Shown: positions 16,574 through 26,222, counted from the first letter of the stretch. The stretch is 64,000 nt of DNA from Paraburkholderia adhaesiva (GCF_021390575.1 NZ_JAJEJQ010000001.1:2580501-2644500); one strand, 5' to 3'. Notes: generated by a model not told the origin, from the sequence alone. Program-made: numbers and translations.

Positions 16574-17287
16574 CATTTCTGGCGTCATGTAACCGCCATC
16601 TAACCGGGATTTCCTCACCCCGACCGTCAGGACCGCACCTACACCATGGGGTTTTGGAGTGTCGCGGCGCGATACAGCTGCGACACGCGCCAGGGATGCT
16701 GTGCCCGGAGTTACAGGGTCAACTCCACATGGATGTACGTCAACACACATTTGACCGACAGACAGGATAGTAGGCTACGGTCAATGCTATCTGATCAATG
16801 CCGTGTTCCGTGTTTGTCGCCAACAACCGTACTGTGTTAGCCAGCACATCAGGCCGGCTACGCTCAGACGGCGGCAAATAAATTCAGACCTGCAATAACT
16901 AATTCAGAAAAATTAAATTCTCTGATTTTTAAATTCAATCAAGTATCGCACAGTGGGTTGTTCGAGAGTCCAGGAGTCGTCGAACTCGCCACGCGGGTAA
17001 TCGAAAAGATGGTAGCGGCCGCGTCTGTGACGTCAGACGTGGCTCTATAGATACAAGGTCGAGCGTCATGCGGCAGAGAGCGCGGCTGGGCGAACCGGAC
17101 TTAGCCGTGGCCAGCCATGCGAAAAATTACAGCGTCAGCCAGGAAGATGGCTGGAATGTGATTCTGCACGATTGAATTTCGACGACGTGTTATCGGCGCA
17201 GGATTTCTGCGAGTTCCAGCAATTGGAAGCTTTGGTGCCATCGGGTCCTGTGTTACCAGCCCATATGAGACTGCAAGGAGCAATTGC
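16574..17287. other. Gene-free stretch right of the island
   Basis: No convincing gene in 714 bp. An AT-rich patch (about 16875-16945) contains imperfect repeats of AAATT and TTTTT. At 17022-17039 there is an inverted repeat CGTCTG-tgacgt-CAGACG that could be an operator. Just before 17288 is the ribosome site of the next gene. The stretch may be decayed mobile DNA next to the attachment site. Confidence 0.6.
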
Positions 17288-18202
17288 ATGTATATGTCCA
17301 CTGTCTCCCCCGTTTCTGATGCGACATTGCCTGACAAGTGGATCGACGCGGATCCGTCGGTGTTTAGAGAAAATTTTGAGCGCAAGAGCTTTGAGGTCTC
17401 CCACCATCTGGCGTCCCATCCGCTCTTTCAACTCCCCCAATTGATGGATCTGGCGGAGCGAACGCTGAAAACGCGCCCGTCTGACCTTTACTACGACATG
17501 GGCGACGTCGAGCCTGGTCAGAAATGGAAAGATGTGAATCGCGCTTTCTCACCGCTGACAGCATTGGATCAGCTGGAAGGGTCAGATGCGTGGTTCATTT
17601 TCAGAAGCACGCAAAGAGATCCGGCCTACGCCGAGCTGTACAGCCACGCGATCGCAGAGATCAAGAATATGGTCGGTGGCGAAATCGAAGCGAAGATCCT
17701 CAAGGAGGACATCATCATTTTCGTAACGTCACCGAAGCGGGTCTCGACATATCACATAGATCGTGAATGCAATTTCATACTTCAAATCCACGGGGAAAAG
17801 GATTTGTACGTATTCGATCGCGAAGACCGACAGATACTGCCGGAAGTGGAAATCGAGCGATTCTGGGCACTGGACAACAACGCGGCGAACTATAGACCAG
17901 AGCTGCAGGATCGGGCATGGACGTACAAACTAGCTCCCGGAATTGGCGTTCACGTTCCCGTCAACTGCCCCCATTGGTTGAAGAACGGCGACAATGTCTC
18001 GGTGACCTTGAGCGTGAATTTCCAGTTTGTTGACTCGATGCGCGCGGATATTTATCGGGCCAATCATTACCTCCGGAAGCTTGGTATCGATCCGAGCCCG
18101 CCTGGACGGAGCGCGGTAAGGGACCGAGTCAAGGCGATGGCGTATTCGACGGCAAGTGCCGCACGGCGAGCTGCCAGGTCGGCTCTGCAACGGGGCGGCT
18201 AG
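17288..18202 (+). CDS. JmjC-like cupin / 2-oxoglutarate-Fe(II) oxygenase family protein
   Basis: A 304-aa protein with a cupin core in the middle. The facial-triad candidates are His and Asp in STYHIDRECNF near residues 157-167 and the His in GVHVPVNCPHW near 215-228, the layout of JmjC/cupin_8 proteins that hydroxylate protein or small-molecule substrates with 2-oxoglutarate and Fe(II). The C-terminal part (after about 260) is basic and Ala-rich. The ATG at 17288 follows AAGGAG at a good distance. It stands alone, so its substrate cannot be inferred. Its base composition is lower in GC than the envelope genes, and it may have been acquired with the neighbouring island. Confidence 0.8.
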   Translation: MYMSTVSPVSDATLPDKWIDADPSVFRENFERKSFEVSHHLASHPLFQLPQLMDLAERTLKTRPSDLYYDMGDVEPGQKWKDVNRAFSPLTALDQLEGSDAWFIFRSTQRDPAYAELYSHAIAEIKNMVGGEIEAKILKEDIIIFVTSPKRVSTYHIDRECNFILQIHGEKDLYVFDREDRQILPEVEIERFWALDNNAANYRPELQDRAWTYKLAPGIGVHVPVNCPHWLKNGDNVSVTLSVNFQFVDSMRADIYRANHYLRKLGIDPSPPGRSAVRDRVKAMAYSTASAARRAARSALQRGG

Positions 18203-18403
18203 TCTCCCACGCCGAATATTTTTGCGGACGGGTAGCGGAAGCGTCCGGGTTCGGCCAGCTTCCGACACTCGCTGTCGAACACACACGGACGCGCGAACGG
18301 CCGCTCAGCATCTGCCGACCGACCTTCGAAGGATTCCTCAATTTCTTCCGCATTCAACGTTACATTCGCGTCATCAAAGCCCAACTTTCGCGGCGCTCGT
18401 CCG

Positions 18404-19336
18404 TTAGATGGCTACCGGCTTCGGCTCTTCGATATCCGGAACGACACCGCGATCGCGTCGATCCTTTCCCTTAATCGATGCCAGCAGGGATGCAAGGACG
18501 ATCAACCCACCACCGATTGCCGCAGGCACAGTTACCCTTTCCCCAAGCCATACGCTCGCAAACAAGGCGCCAAAGACGGGTTCACTGCCCATCAGCAGCG
18601 CGACGCGTGTCGGGGTGCTACGGCTGACCGCATAGTTCTGTACGAAGAATGCGAACAACGTACAGCCCGCGACCAGATACATGACGATCATCCAGAAACG
18701 CTCATAACCGGCGAACGCAGGCAAGGGCTGCCATTGCGATCTCGCAACAGTCAGAGCGAGCACGGCACAGCCGAACGAAACAACGCCCGATTGCACGGCC
18801 GTCATCGCTAACGGAGAAACGGCGTTGACCTGCATGACGCGCTTCGTTGCGCACACGTTGATCGCACGTAACAGCGCGGCAAGCACCACCAGCGCATCGC
18901 CAGGTGTGAAATCGAATCGGCCGCCCCCGAGCAGAAATGCGCCCAGAAGGGAAAGTCCGGCTGCCACCCATTCGACACCGCGCGGCGCGCGTCTGAGCCA
19001 TGCCCATTCGACCAGCGGCGTCATCACCACGCACAGGCTGATCAGAAACGCCGCATTCGACGCGCTCGTTATCCGCACGCCGAACGTTTCGGCCAGGAAA
19101 ATCCCGAGCAGTACGCAGCCGGCGCCGACGATCCTGGCCCACTGAGAACGCGACAATCCGCGCATCGACCACAGGGATGGCGACAGCAGCACGAACGTGA
19201 TGCCGAAGCGCAGGGCGAGAAGGCCCAACACCGGATAGACGAGCAACGCGCTCTTCACCACGGCATAGCTCGTTCCCCAGATGAAAGCCACCACGAGAAG
19301 TAGCAAATCGGCAGATGTGCTGGATCGGAATCGCAT
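18404..19336 (-). CDS. EamA/DMT-family exporter
   Basis: A 310-aa protein with ten predicted membrane helices in two repeated EamA halves: FIWGTSYAVVKSALL in helices 1-2, and GSEPVFGALFASVWLGERV in the second half, the typical DMT signature. Members export amino acids or other small metabolites. The ATG at 19336 has GGGAGG upstream; the frame extends further but without homology. Divergent from a LysR gene 131 bp away that probably controls it. The last residues are charged. Confidence 0.9.
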   Translation of the reverse strand: MRFRSSTSADLLLLVVAFIWGTSYAVVKSALLVYPVLGLLALRFGITFVLLSPSLWSMRGLSRSQWARIVGAGCVLLGIFLAETFGVRITSASNAAFLISLCVVMTPLVEWAWLRRAPRGVEWVAAGLSLLGAFLLGGGRFDFTPGDALVVLAALLRAINVCATKRVMQVNAVSPLAMTAVQSGVVSFGCAVLALTVARSQWQPLPAFAGYERFWMIVMYLVAGCTLFAFFVQNYAVSRSTPTRVALLMGSEPVFGALFASVWLGERVTVPAAIGGGLIVLASLLASIKGKDRRDRGVVPDIEEPKPVAI

Positions 19337-19467
19337 GACGAACCTCCCGTAACGAAGGCCCTCATTGTCCGACGATGCATTGGCGGCGATAATCCGGTCG
19401 GCGAGTATATGTTTTATGCACCCGGCGCACAAATAGACCCGAAACGCACGTTTGCCCTGATACGCCC

Positions 19468-20382
19468 ATGACACCGACCGAACTTCTCCCGCTGTTGCCG
19501 GATCTCGCGACCTTCGCGCAGGTGGTCGAGGCCGGTAACTTCTCGGCAGCAGCCCGCCCGCTCGGCACCACACCTTCGACAATAAGCCGGCAAGTGCAGC
19601 GGCTCGAACGGGCACTGGGTACGCGACTGTTCGAACGCTCGACACGACGCATCCGGCTGACGGAGTCCGGCATGGAGGTCTATCGCCACTGCCGGGACAT
19701 GGTGGACGCAGCGTCCGGAGCCATCGATGCGGCAAGCCAGTTGACGGCGCAACCGCGCGGCCGGGTCAGCATCAGCGCGCCGATTTCGCTCGCGAAAAGC
19801 CTGATTCACCCGAAGATTCCCGACTTCCTGCGTACCTACCCGGAAGTAGAGGTACAGGTCGTATTCGACGATCGGGACATCGATCCGATACGCGATTACG
19901 TCGATCTCGTCGTGCGGCCCACCCCGACGACGCCGCAAGGCCTCGTGGCAAGGCAGCTCGGCACTGTGCGATGGATGCCGTGCGCTTCTCCAGGCTATCT
20001 GCGTGCACGAGGCACGCCTGTCGTTCCAGACGATCTTGCGCAGCATGATTGTCTATATATCGGCGATGCTCCGGACGACAACCGGTGGACCTTCCGGCAA
20101 GGCAGCCACACGCAGACCGTTGAAGTCAGAGGCCGCTATATCGCGAACGATGTGAGCGCACGGCGTGAGGCTGCGCTGGAGGATTGGGGCGTGGCAAGCC
20201 TGCCGGAGTTTGCGGTAGGGGACGACCTCCGCGCCGGCAGGCTGGTCCAGGTACTGCCCGAATGGGCGTTCGAGCCACGCGCGTACAGCGGGCCTGTCTG
20301 GCTGCTGTATCCGCCGAACCGGCTCCTCCCGCCGAAAGTGCGAGTGTTAATCGACTGGCTAGTGGAACAGTCCGGTGGCTGA
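19468..20382 (+). CDS. LysR-family transcriptional regulator, divergent from the EamA exporter
   Basis: 304 aa. The winged helix-turn-helix at about residues 12-70 (FAQVVEAGNFSAAARPLGTT, then STISRQVQRLERALGTRLFE) is followed by a periplasmic-binding-like effector domain (about 95-300). It resembles the AaeR/CrgA/PtxR-type branch (GRVSISAPISLAKSLIHPKI). Divergent orientation to the exporter suggests that it controls that gene and itself from the 131-bp gap at 19337-19467. The inducer is unknown. Confidence 0.92.
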   Translation: MTPTELLPLLPDLATFAQVVEAGNFSAAARPLGTTPSTISRQVQRLERALGTRLFERSTRRIRLTESGMEVYRHCRDMVDAASGAIDAASQLTAQPRGRVSISAPISLAKSLIHPKIPDFLRTYPEVEVQVVFDDRDIDPIRDYVDLVVRPTPTTPQGLVARQLGTVRWMPCASPGYLRARGTPVVPDDLAQHDCLYIGDAPDDNRWTFRQGSHTQTVEVRGRYIANDVSARREAALEDWGVASLPEFAVGDDLRAGRLVQVLPEWAFEPRAYSGPVWLLYPPNRLLPPKVRVLIDWLVEQSGG

Positions 20383-20671
20383 TCTAGCCGAGCCCGCACA
20401 TCGGCGAAGCACGCAGTGTGCAACGTCGGCGAGCAAATAGGTACCTCGATAGTCGAGCACAAGCTACCCGACGTGCCACCTGAACGGCCGACGTGCATTG
20501 GAAGCGACCCTCGTGGTGAAGCCGGGCCGAACGGGAGGAGCGGGTCGCGAAGAGCCGGTCCCGCCATTCCGCGAAGAACAGGAATTTTGCAGCGCAAACG
20601 CTCTCTAGCCCACGCCGCAGCAAGTCTTCGCGACTACCGACCTAAACTGAATTGCGAGGCAAAAATCGGCG

Positions 20672-20974
20672 CTATTGCGGGTCGTCCAGGCGGATGGAGC
20701 GCACCTGCGCCGCGGGTTCTCCAGCATCTTCCGAGCTGACCGTCCCTGTGACTTGCACGATGTGGTTTTGGAGCCTGGCCGCGTCGGCGCGACTCACTCC
20801 CTTGAGGGTCCAGACGCCGCCGCGGTCGTCATAGACGACGGCATAGACGAAGGGCTCATTGCCGCGTAGCGCCAGTCGCCCGTGAAGGGCAACCGCGTCG
20901 CCCGCGTGGAGTGTGCCGGCCCAGGCAACAGCGGCGCCAAGCAGCGCGGAGGCGAAAACGAGTGGTTTCAGCAT
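20672..20974 (-). CDS. Small exported protein, probable OB-fold, unknown function
   Basis: A 100-aa protein with a signal peptide (MLKPLVFASALLGAAVAWAG, cleavage near residue 19). The mature part has alternating beta-strand-like stretches (DAVALHGRLALRGNEPFVYAVVYDDRG, then NHIVQVTGTVSS), reading like a small OB-fold of the bacterial periplasmic type. The ATG at 20974 was chosen because it starts the signal peptide. It lies 120 bp downstream of the M30 peptidase stop on the same strand and could be co-transcribed. The 289 bp to its right hold no gene. Confidence 0.65.
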   Translation of the reverse strand: MLKPLVFASALLGAAVAWAGTLHAGDAVALHGRLALRGNEPFVYAVVYDDRGGVWTLKGVSRADAARLQNHIVQVTGTVSSEDAGEPAAQVRSIRLDDPQ

Positions 20975-21094
20975 GTTGAAATGATGAATCGGGAGTAAGA
21001 CACCCGGCCAGGCGCCTGGGCCAGACATCGAGAAGTGTGCATGAAAAGCCGCCCCAGGTGAATTGCTGAAAGGGGCGGCTTCCGGGACATAGCC

Positions 21095-22792
21095 TTACTG
21101 CACCACGACGGTCAGTGTCGTGCCGGGTGGCACATTCACCGTTTCCTGATACGTGCTCGGCACGTTCGTGCGTACCACGACGGAGCTCGAGTAACCCAGC
21201 AAGGCTGTGGGCGAGTTCGCCGGCAGCAAGCGCGTCACGGTCGACGGGTCGATGGCCGGCAGCGTGAAGCCGCCTTCCGAGTGCGCCGGGAAAGAATACT
21301 GCGCCATGTTGGCACTGAGCGGGATCTGTCCGTCAGCTGCGGCCGTGAAGTGAAGCAGTTCCTGCGCCACGCTCGAAGTCGAGCGGTACTTGTGGATGGC
21401 ATCGGTGAGGACAGCCAGTGAATCCGTCGACGACTTGTCGTTCAGCAGCGCCTTGTAGAAGCCGAGGCCCAGCTGACGGTTGAGGAAGCCACCGAACGAC
21501 CCATTGGTTGCGTAGCTGTCGCACGTCGTACCCATCGGGTCCCAGGTGGTCAGGCCGCAACCATAACTGCCGTGGCCGTTATAGTTCATGAAGTCCAGGA
21601 AGCGGTTGTCACGCACCGAGTTGTAAGTCGGGTCGAGGTTGAAGCTCGCCCAGTCCTCCATCATCATGGCCGTCATCTCTTCGAGCCAGGTGTCGTACGC
21701 GTATTGCTGGCCCATCACCATGTCGCGGCGATAGAAGTTTTGCATGTGCGTCGTTTCGTGCGCCATGACCGTACGCATCGACTGCATGCCGGCGCTGCCC
21801 CCCAGATAAAGGGTTTCCGAGTCCAGATAGAGCGACAGGTCCTGGTTGCTGTTCGCCGTCGACGTCCCGCTGCCCTGGTTCACGAAGTTATTGAGCCCGT
21901 AGAAGTACCCCACTATGCCGAACGGCGTCGAATCCTTCTTGATGTTCACAACCACCAGGTCAATCGGCTGCCCAGTCGGGGCAATCATGTTCGTGTAGAG
22001 CGTTTGCCCCCAGAGCGGACCGCCGATGCCCGTGTCGATGTCATAGACCCCGCCTGCGCCCGCGTAGGTCTGCATCAGTTGCTGGACGATGGCAGGCGTG
22101 ATCATCCCCGCCCCGTACTCGGTGTTCTCCACCCAGATGTTGACGGTTGTGCCGTCAGTTGTGTGCGAGGAGGCTTCGAGGGTCGTCGAACGCGAAGTGC
22201 CATCGTCGAGCCAGAAGTTCCGGGGGGTGGTGCCCACCACATTCGAGGACGCGACGCCAACCAGGCTGGTCTGCGCCACCATCTCGGCCGAAGAGGTAGC
22301 CTGACGCGTGGTCAGCGAGGTCCAGCCGTGCTGGTTGAACTCATGGATGGCCTTGAGCCGCGCCGGCTCCGTTGACCCAGCACTCGTCAGGTTCGACCCG
22401 GACACGCTCATGTCCGCCGCGCTAATCATGCTTGCGCTGACGGTGATCGGCTGCAAAGTCTGACTCGTTGTGCCTTCGTTGGTGAATACGAGGGACACGT
22501 TCCGGCCCGCCACGTTCTTCAACGTGACGTTGACCGCGTCGCTTTGCGCGCTCGCGTCGATCGCCTGCCACAGTCCCACGCCGCTCCCGGCGTAGGTCTG
22601 ATCATCCGCCGCGCCGCAGTTCGTGCAGGCGGCGTGCATCTGGCCATCGGCGACCGGCGACACCACCGTGGGGCCATTGGAAGTATTGCTTGCACTACCG
22701 CTACCGCCACCACCTCCGCACGCGCTGAGCGCCATGGTCAATGTCATGACCGCGGCGAATGCTGATAAATCCTTGAAGCCCCCGACACGCAT
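21095..22792 (-). CDS. M30-family (hyicolysin-like) zinc metallopeptidase lipoprotein
   Basis: 565 aa. A lipoprotein signal with LSAC (Cys near residue 24) is followed by a poly-Gly/Ser stretch. The metallopeptidase domain has zinc-binding HETTH at about 344-348 inside VMAHETTHMQNF and the downstream WLEEMTAMMMEDW glutamates. A Cys-containing segment (YGCGLTTWDPMGTTCDSY) suggests a disulphide. The product is likely anchored in the outer membrane or exposed outside. M30 enzymes are secreted proteases; the substrate is unknown. The leader before the ATG has GGAG 10 nt upstream. Confidence 0.85.
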   Translation of the reverse strand: MRVGGFKDLSAFAAVMTLTMALSACGGGGGSGSASNTSNGPTVVSPVADGQMHAACTNCGAADDQTYAGSGVGLWQAIDASAQSDAVNVTLKNVAGRNVSLVFTNEGTTSQTLQPITVSASMISAADMSVSGSNLTSAGSTEPARLKAIHEFNQHGWTSLTTRQATSSAEMVAQTSLVGVASSNVVGTTPRNFWLDDGTSRSTTLEASSHTTDGTTVNIWVENTEYGAGMITPAIVQQLMQTYAGAGGVYDIDTGIGGPLWGQTLYTNMIAPTGQPIDLVVVNIKKDSTPFGIVGYFYGLNNFVNQGSGTSTANSNQDLSLYLDSETLYLGGSAGMQSMRTVMAHETTHMQNFYRRDMVMGQQYAYDTWLEEMTAMMMEDWASFNLDPTYNSVRDNRFLDFMNYNGHGSYGCGLTTWDPMGTTCDSYATNGSFGGFLNRQLGLGFYKALLNDKSSTDSLAVLTDAIHKYRSTSSVAQELLHFTAAADGQIPLSANMAQYSFPAHSEGGFTLPAIDPSTVTRLLPANSPTALLGYSSSVVVRTNVPSTYQETVNVPPGTTLTVVVQ

Positions 22793-22837
22793 TTTATTTT
22801 TCTCCGTTATTAACTTCTCGCCGATTTGAAAATATGC

Positions 22838-22868
22838 AGGGCTAGTCGTGGCTAAGCCCTTTTCTTTT
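22838..22868 (-). terminator. Bidirectional terminator-like hairpin between MotB-like and M30 genes
   Basis: AGGGCTAG...CTAAGCCCT with a bulged base and a short loop, T-rich on the plus-strand side. It would end the MotB-like transcript before the M30 peptidase gene. Confidence 0.55.
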
Positions 22869-22985
22869 GTGCAACCCGTTGCGTGCGATCCACGTGTAGC
22901 GCTGCCCGAAATCGGCGATCGGAATAGCCGCTACGCCCGACCAACACAAACCGAACCGCGAGATACCGCTCACGCCGTATTCAAG

Positions 22986-23978
22986 CTATCTGCGCGTCGC
23001 GTTGACCGCGGGTACAGTGAACCGTGGCAGCGGCGAGTTACCTGCCGCAGCCGCATCATCGGATACGGTTGTCGTCGTTGATGCGTCGTCCTGCATGAGC
23101 GCCACTTCCGACTTCTTGTTGAGGACGATGATGCTGATGCGTCGGTTCTCCGGATCCAGCGGATTTGCCTTGTTCAGGTTCTGCGTCGCAGCGAGTCCCA
23201 GGACGCGCATCACCTTGCCAGTGTCGAGGCCGCCAGCAATCAACTCGCGACGCGACGCGTTCGCCCGGTCAGTGGAGAGCTCCCAGTTGCTGTAGCCCTT
23301 CTCACCGTTCGGGTAGGGAACGGCGTCCGTGTGCCCCTGAACAATGATCCGGTTGGGCACGCTGTTGAGCGTGCCTCCGATCGCCCGGAGGATGTCACGC
23401 ATATAAGGCTCGACCGTGTCACGCGCGGTCGCGAACATCGGACGCTTCTGCGAATCCACGATCTCGATACGCAAACCCATGAGCGTCGAGTCAATCCGGA
23501 TCTGTTGTTTGTATTGCCGAAGTGCTGGGTTGGCCTGTAATGCCGCCATCAACTTGAGCTGAAGGTCATGCAGACGAAGCTGTTCCTGCATTGCAACATT
23601 GCCGCTCTGCAGTTTGGTGGCGTCGTCATCCGCCCGTTGCGATGAGTGTTCGGCGCGGTTGATGCGCCCGTCCGTTTGCCGGGTATCGCCCTGGCGATCA
23701 ATGGAGACGTCCTGGCCTCCAGCCTTGAGGGCGCCCGATTCGACAGCGCTGCGGTCCCCATTCCACAAGGTCAGTTTCAGGGGCTGTTTGAAGTAGTCGG
23801 CGACCCCTTGGACCTGAACCGTTGTCTCCATGGTCAGCAGCCACATCAAGAGGAAAAAGGCCATCATCGCGGTCATGAAGTCCGCGTAAGCGAGCTTCCA
23901 TGCCCCACTGCGATGAACCTTTCGATCGGGCATGACGTACCTCACAACAACCTTTCGATCCCTGCTCCTCGTCATCAC
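22986..23978 (-). CDS. motB: MotB-like flagellar motor/OmpA-family protein
   Basis: 330 aa. The N-terminus fits MotB: a basic stretch, then SGAWKLAYADFMTAMMAFFLLMWLL at residues 24-48 with the proton-binding Asp in YADF. A long charged linker (about 80-135) and an OmpA-like peptidoglycan-binding domain (about 170-285, containing VQGHTDAVP and LSTDRANASRRELIAGG) follow. MotB anchors the flagellar stator. There is no MotA or flagellar gene beside it, so it may be a second stator paired with a distant MotA or a stator-like envelope protein. The start at 23978 fits the MotB N-terminal length. Confidence 0.82.
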   Translation of the reverse strand: MMTRSRDRKVVVRYVMPDRKVHRSGAWKLAYADFMTAMMAFFLLMWLLTMETTVQVQGVADYFKQPLKLTLWNGDRSAVESGALKAGGQDVSIDRQGDTRQTDGRINRAEHSSQRADDDATKLQSGNVAMQEQLRLHDLQLKLMAALQANPALRQYKQQIRIDSTLMGLRIEIVDSQKRPMFATARDTVEPYMRDILRAIGGTLNSVPNRIIVQGHTDAVPYPNGEKGYSNWELSTDRANASRRELIAGGLDTGKVMRVLGLAATQNLNKANPLDPENRRISIIVLNKKSEVALMQDDASTTTTVSDDAAAAGNSPLPRFTVPAVNATRR

Positions 23979-24147
23979 CGATTCTCCCAGGCTGGTTGGC
24001 TGCGCCCGACTCCTTTGCCTCTTGCATGAAAAGCGATCTGCGCCACCGGATAGCTGAATAACGGCAAAACTGCCGGTAGCCTTGATTGCTCAGATTTGCC
24101 AATGGACAAACTTTCGAATTGCCGCTCAGCGGATCGTCCGAAACCAT

Positions 24148-24182
24148 AAAAAAAAAGCCCGCGCACATTACGTGCGCGGGCT
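24148..24182 (-). terminator. Terminator after the YceI gene
   Basis: On the minus strand AGCCCGCGCAC-GTAAT-GTGCGCGGGCT is followed by T9. Strong intrinsic terminator for the cytochrome b561/YceI operon. Confidence 0.92.
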
Positions 24183-24246
24183 CTTTCGTGCCACGCGAAG
24201 CGCCATCGACACGATGGCGCTTCAAAACATCGCCGGCTTCCGGGTA

Positions 24247-24828
24247 TTAGTCGGCCTTGACGCCTTCCACCTGGATCTGCAGTTGCGTGGCCATCTTGAA
24301 GCCGTAGCTGTCGCCCCAGTTCACGCCGTAGTCGGCACGGTTGAACTCGGCCTTCGCATCGGCACCGCACACTTCGCGCTTGAGCATCGGGTTCTGGAAG
24401 CACTTGAACGAATCGATCTTCAGGTTCAGCGGCTTCGTCACGCCATGCAGCGTGAACGTCCCGATCACTTCCACCGGCTTGTCGCCGTCGAAGCGGATCG
24501 ACGTGCCCTTGTACGTCGCGGTCGGATACTTGTCGATGTCGAGGAACTCGGCCGAGCGCACGTGCTTGTCGAGCGCGGCGTCGCCCGTGTCGATCGACGA
24601 GGCGTCGATGGTCACATCGACCGTGCCCGTCTTCGCAGCGCGATCGAGCACGACCGTGCCCGACGACTTCGTGAACTTGCCGCGCCACACCGAAACGCCA
24701 CCGAAGTGATCGGCTTCGAAGCTCGGATAAGTGTGTTTCGGATCGACGTTATAGGTGGTCGGTGCAGCAATCGCAGGCGCTGCGATGGCGGCGGCGAGCG
24801 CGGCTGCTGCGAAAATCGAGGTCTTCAT
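24247..24828 (-). CDS. YceI-family periplasmic protein (1)
   Basis: 193 aa with a signal peptide ending AIA|A near residue 22. The lipocalin-like YceI barrel covers about 25-190 ([43 protein letters not shown]). YceI proteins bind polyisoprenoids such as ubiquinone in the periplasm. Two cysteines (near 145 and 155) are present in this copy. It is the last gene of a cytochrome b561-YceI-YceI cluster and has a good ribosome site (AGGA). Confidence 0.93.
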   Translation of the reverse strand: MKTSIFAAAALAAAIAAPAIAAPTTYNVDPKHTYPSFEADHFGGVSVWRGKFTKSSGTVVLDRAAKTGTVDVTIDASSIDTGDAALDKHVRSAEFLDIDKYPTATYKGTSIRFDGDKPVEVIGTFTLHGVTKPLNLKIDSFKCFQNPMLKREVCGADAKAEFNRADYGVNWGDSYGFKMATQLQIQVEGVKAD

Positions 24829-24907
24829 GACGTGATTCCTGATATGGGTTAAGCCGGATTAACCGGAAGAACTGGATGAGGCGGATAAAACGAAAAACTC
24901 GCGCGCG

Positions 24908-25486
24908 TCAGTGCGCAGCGGTCACGATGTGAAACTTGATTTGCACGTCGTCGGCGACGATCGACGTGTCCTTCCACTCGCCCGTGCCGATGCCGTACAC
25001 GAGGCGCTTGATCGGCAGCGCGCCGTCGAACACCTGGTTCGCGCCGTCCTTGTGGTACTGCACGGGCATGACGACGTCGGTCGTCTTGCCCCGGATCGTC
25101 AGCTTGCCCGCCACTGAATATGCGCCGCTCGCGCCCGGCTGAATGCGCGTGGAGACGAACGTCGCATGCGGGAAATGCGCGGCGTCGAACCACTCGTCGC
25201 CCGCGACTTCCTGGTTGTACTCGGGCGCGCCGATGTCGAAGCTCGCGACATCGATATCGATCTTCGCGCTCGCAGCCGCGACGTTGGCCGGATCGAAATG
25301 CACGTCGGCGTTGATACGGTTGAAGTGGCCTTCAACAGGCACGTTCATCTGCTTGAAGACCGCGGTAACGGAGTTCTTCGCGGCAACGGCAGCCGCGGCG
25401 TTGGCGTTCGCGCCGAAACTCACGCTGAAAGCTGCGGCGGCGACAAGCGCGGCCACTGATGCGGTATGGACGAGACGTTTGATCAT
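24908..25486 (-). CDS. YceI-family periplasmic protein (2)
   Basis: 192 aa: signal peptide to about residue 30, then a YceI barrel (VTAVFKQMNVPVEGHFNRI, FPHATFVSTRI, IRGKTTDVVMPVQY). It is shorter and more divergent than the downstream copy, 79 bp away. The true start is the ATG at 25486 (MIKRLVHTASV); the frame runs on upstream without signal. Probably a quinone- or lipid-binding partner of the adjacent cytochrome b561. Confidence 0.92.
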   Translation of the reverse strand: MIKRLVHTASVAALVAAAAFSVSFGANANAAAAVAAKNSVTAVFKQMNVPVEGHFNRINADVHFDPANVAAASAKIDIDVASFDIGAPEYNQEVAGDEWFDAAHFPHATFVSTRIQPGASGAYSVAGKLTIRGKTTDVVMPVQYHKDGANQVFDGALPIKRLVYGIGTGEWKDTSIVADDVQIKFHIVTAAH

Positions 25487-25529
25487 GGCGGTCGATTCGC
25501 TGGTGAGGAGTGTCACGGGGACGTTGGGT

Positions 25530-26102
25530 TCAGTCGCGCGGCGTGCCGAACGGCAACATGCGCGCGAGGATATTCTGCCGGTCAAACACGTGATGCTTGA
25601 TGACTGCGAGCACATGCACCACCACGACGGCGAGCAGCGTGTAATTGAGTGCGATGTGGACCGTGCGCAGCACCGCCTTGAGCGCAGTATCGGGGCCGAT
25701 CAACGTGGGCAGCGGCCAGATGCCGAGATACACGACCTGTATGCCCGCCGCCGAGCTGTAGAAATAGCCCGTCACGGGAATCGCGAGCATCAGCACGTAA
25801 AGCGCCGCGTGCCCCGCATGTGCGCCGAGGCGCTCCCACGCATGCGTGGACGCTGGCAGCGCGGGCGCTTGATGCGTCGCGCGCCACAGGATACGCACGA
25901 GCACGAGCGCGAGCACGGTCACGCCGATCCACTTGTGCCACGAGAAATAGCGCAGTTTGGTGGGCGTGATACCCGGAATGTCGGTCATCACCCAGCCGAG
26001 CGCGAAACCCCAGACGATCAGTACGGCGATCAGCCAGTGCAGCAGCATCGCGACGCCGCTGTAGCGGCGGGCGGGCGCGAGAGGCCGGTTTATCGTGTTC
26101 AT
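25530..26102 (-). CDS. Cytochrome b561-family membrane protein
   Basis: 190 aa with four membrane helices. Haem-ligating histidines are visible in LLHWLIAVLIVWG, FSWHKWIGV, RTVHIALNY and VVVHVLAVIKHHV, the four-helix di-haem b561 pattern. These proteins move electrons between quinone and periplasmic acceptors such as superoxide. The ATG at 26102 is followed by the typical RRYSGVAMLLHW. First gene of the operon with two YceI proteins and divergent from a LysR gene. Confidence 0.9.
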   Translation of the reverse strand: MNTINRPLAPARRYSGVAMLLHWLIAVLIVWGFALGWVMTDIPGITPTKLRYFSWHKWIGVTVLALVLVRILWRATHQAPALPASTHAWERLGAHAGHAALYVLMLAIPVTGYFYSSAAGIQVVYLGIWPLPTLIGPDTALKAVLRTVHIALNYTLLAVVVVHVLAVIKHHVFDRQNILARMLPFGTPRD

Positions 26103-26147
26103 CGTGCAATCAGCTCCGTTACGGGTGACGCGCACTTTACCAGGCGG

Positions 26148-26204
26148 AATCTATTCAAACAATCGTATAAAATGGATCGTTACTATCCAGTTTGTCGATA
26201 GATT
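26148..26204. promoter_or_regulatory. Dyad in the divergent promoter region of the b561 operon and LysR gene
   Basis: An AT-rich region with nested dyads: AATCTAT (26148) against ATAGATT (26204), and GGAT-N7-ATCC inside. A likely LysR operator between the two divergent starts (26102 and 26223). Confidence 0.6.
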
Positions 26205-26222
26205 ACCGATGGACCACTCACG

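Noticed and set aside
16469..16750. Minus-strand frame with GRTGFEPVTNGLK
   Set aside because: This peptide is the antisense translation of a tRNA 3' end and is a well-known false gene; here it is the attR fragment.
18199..18384. A 61-aa minus-strand frame between the JmjC and EamA genes
   Set aside because: It has a plausible protein-like composition but no motif and no clear ribosome site; perhaps a gene remnant, too weak to annotate.
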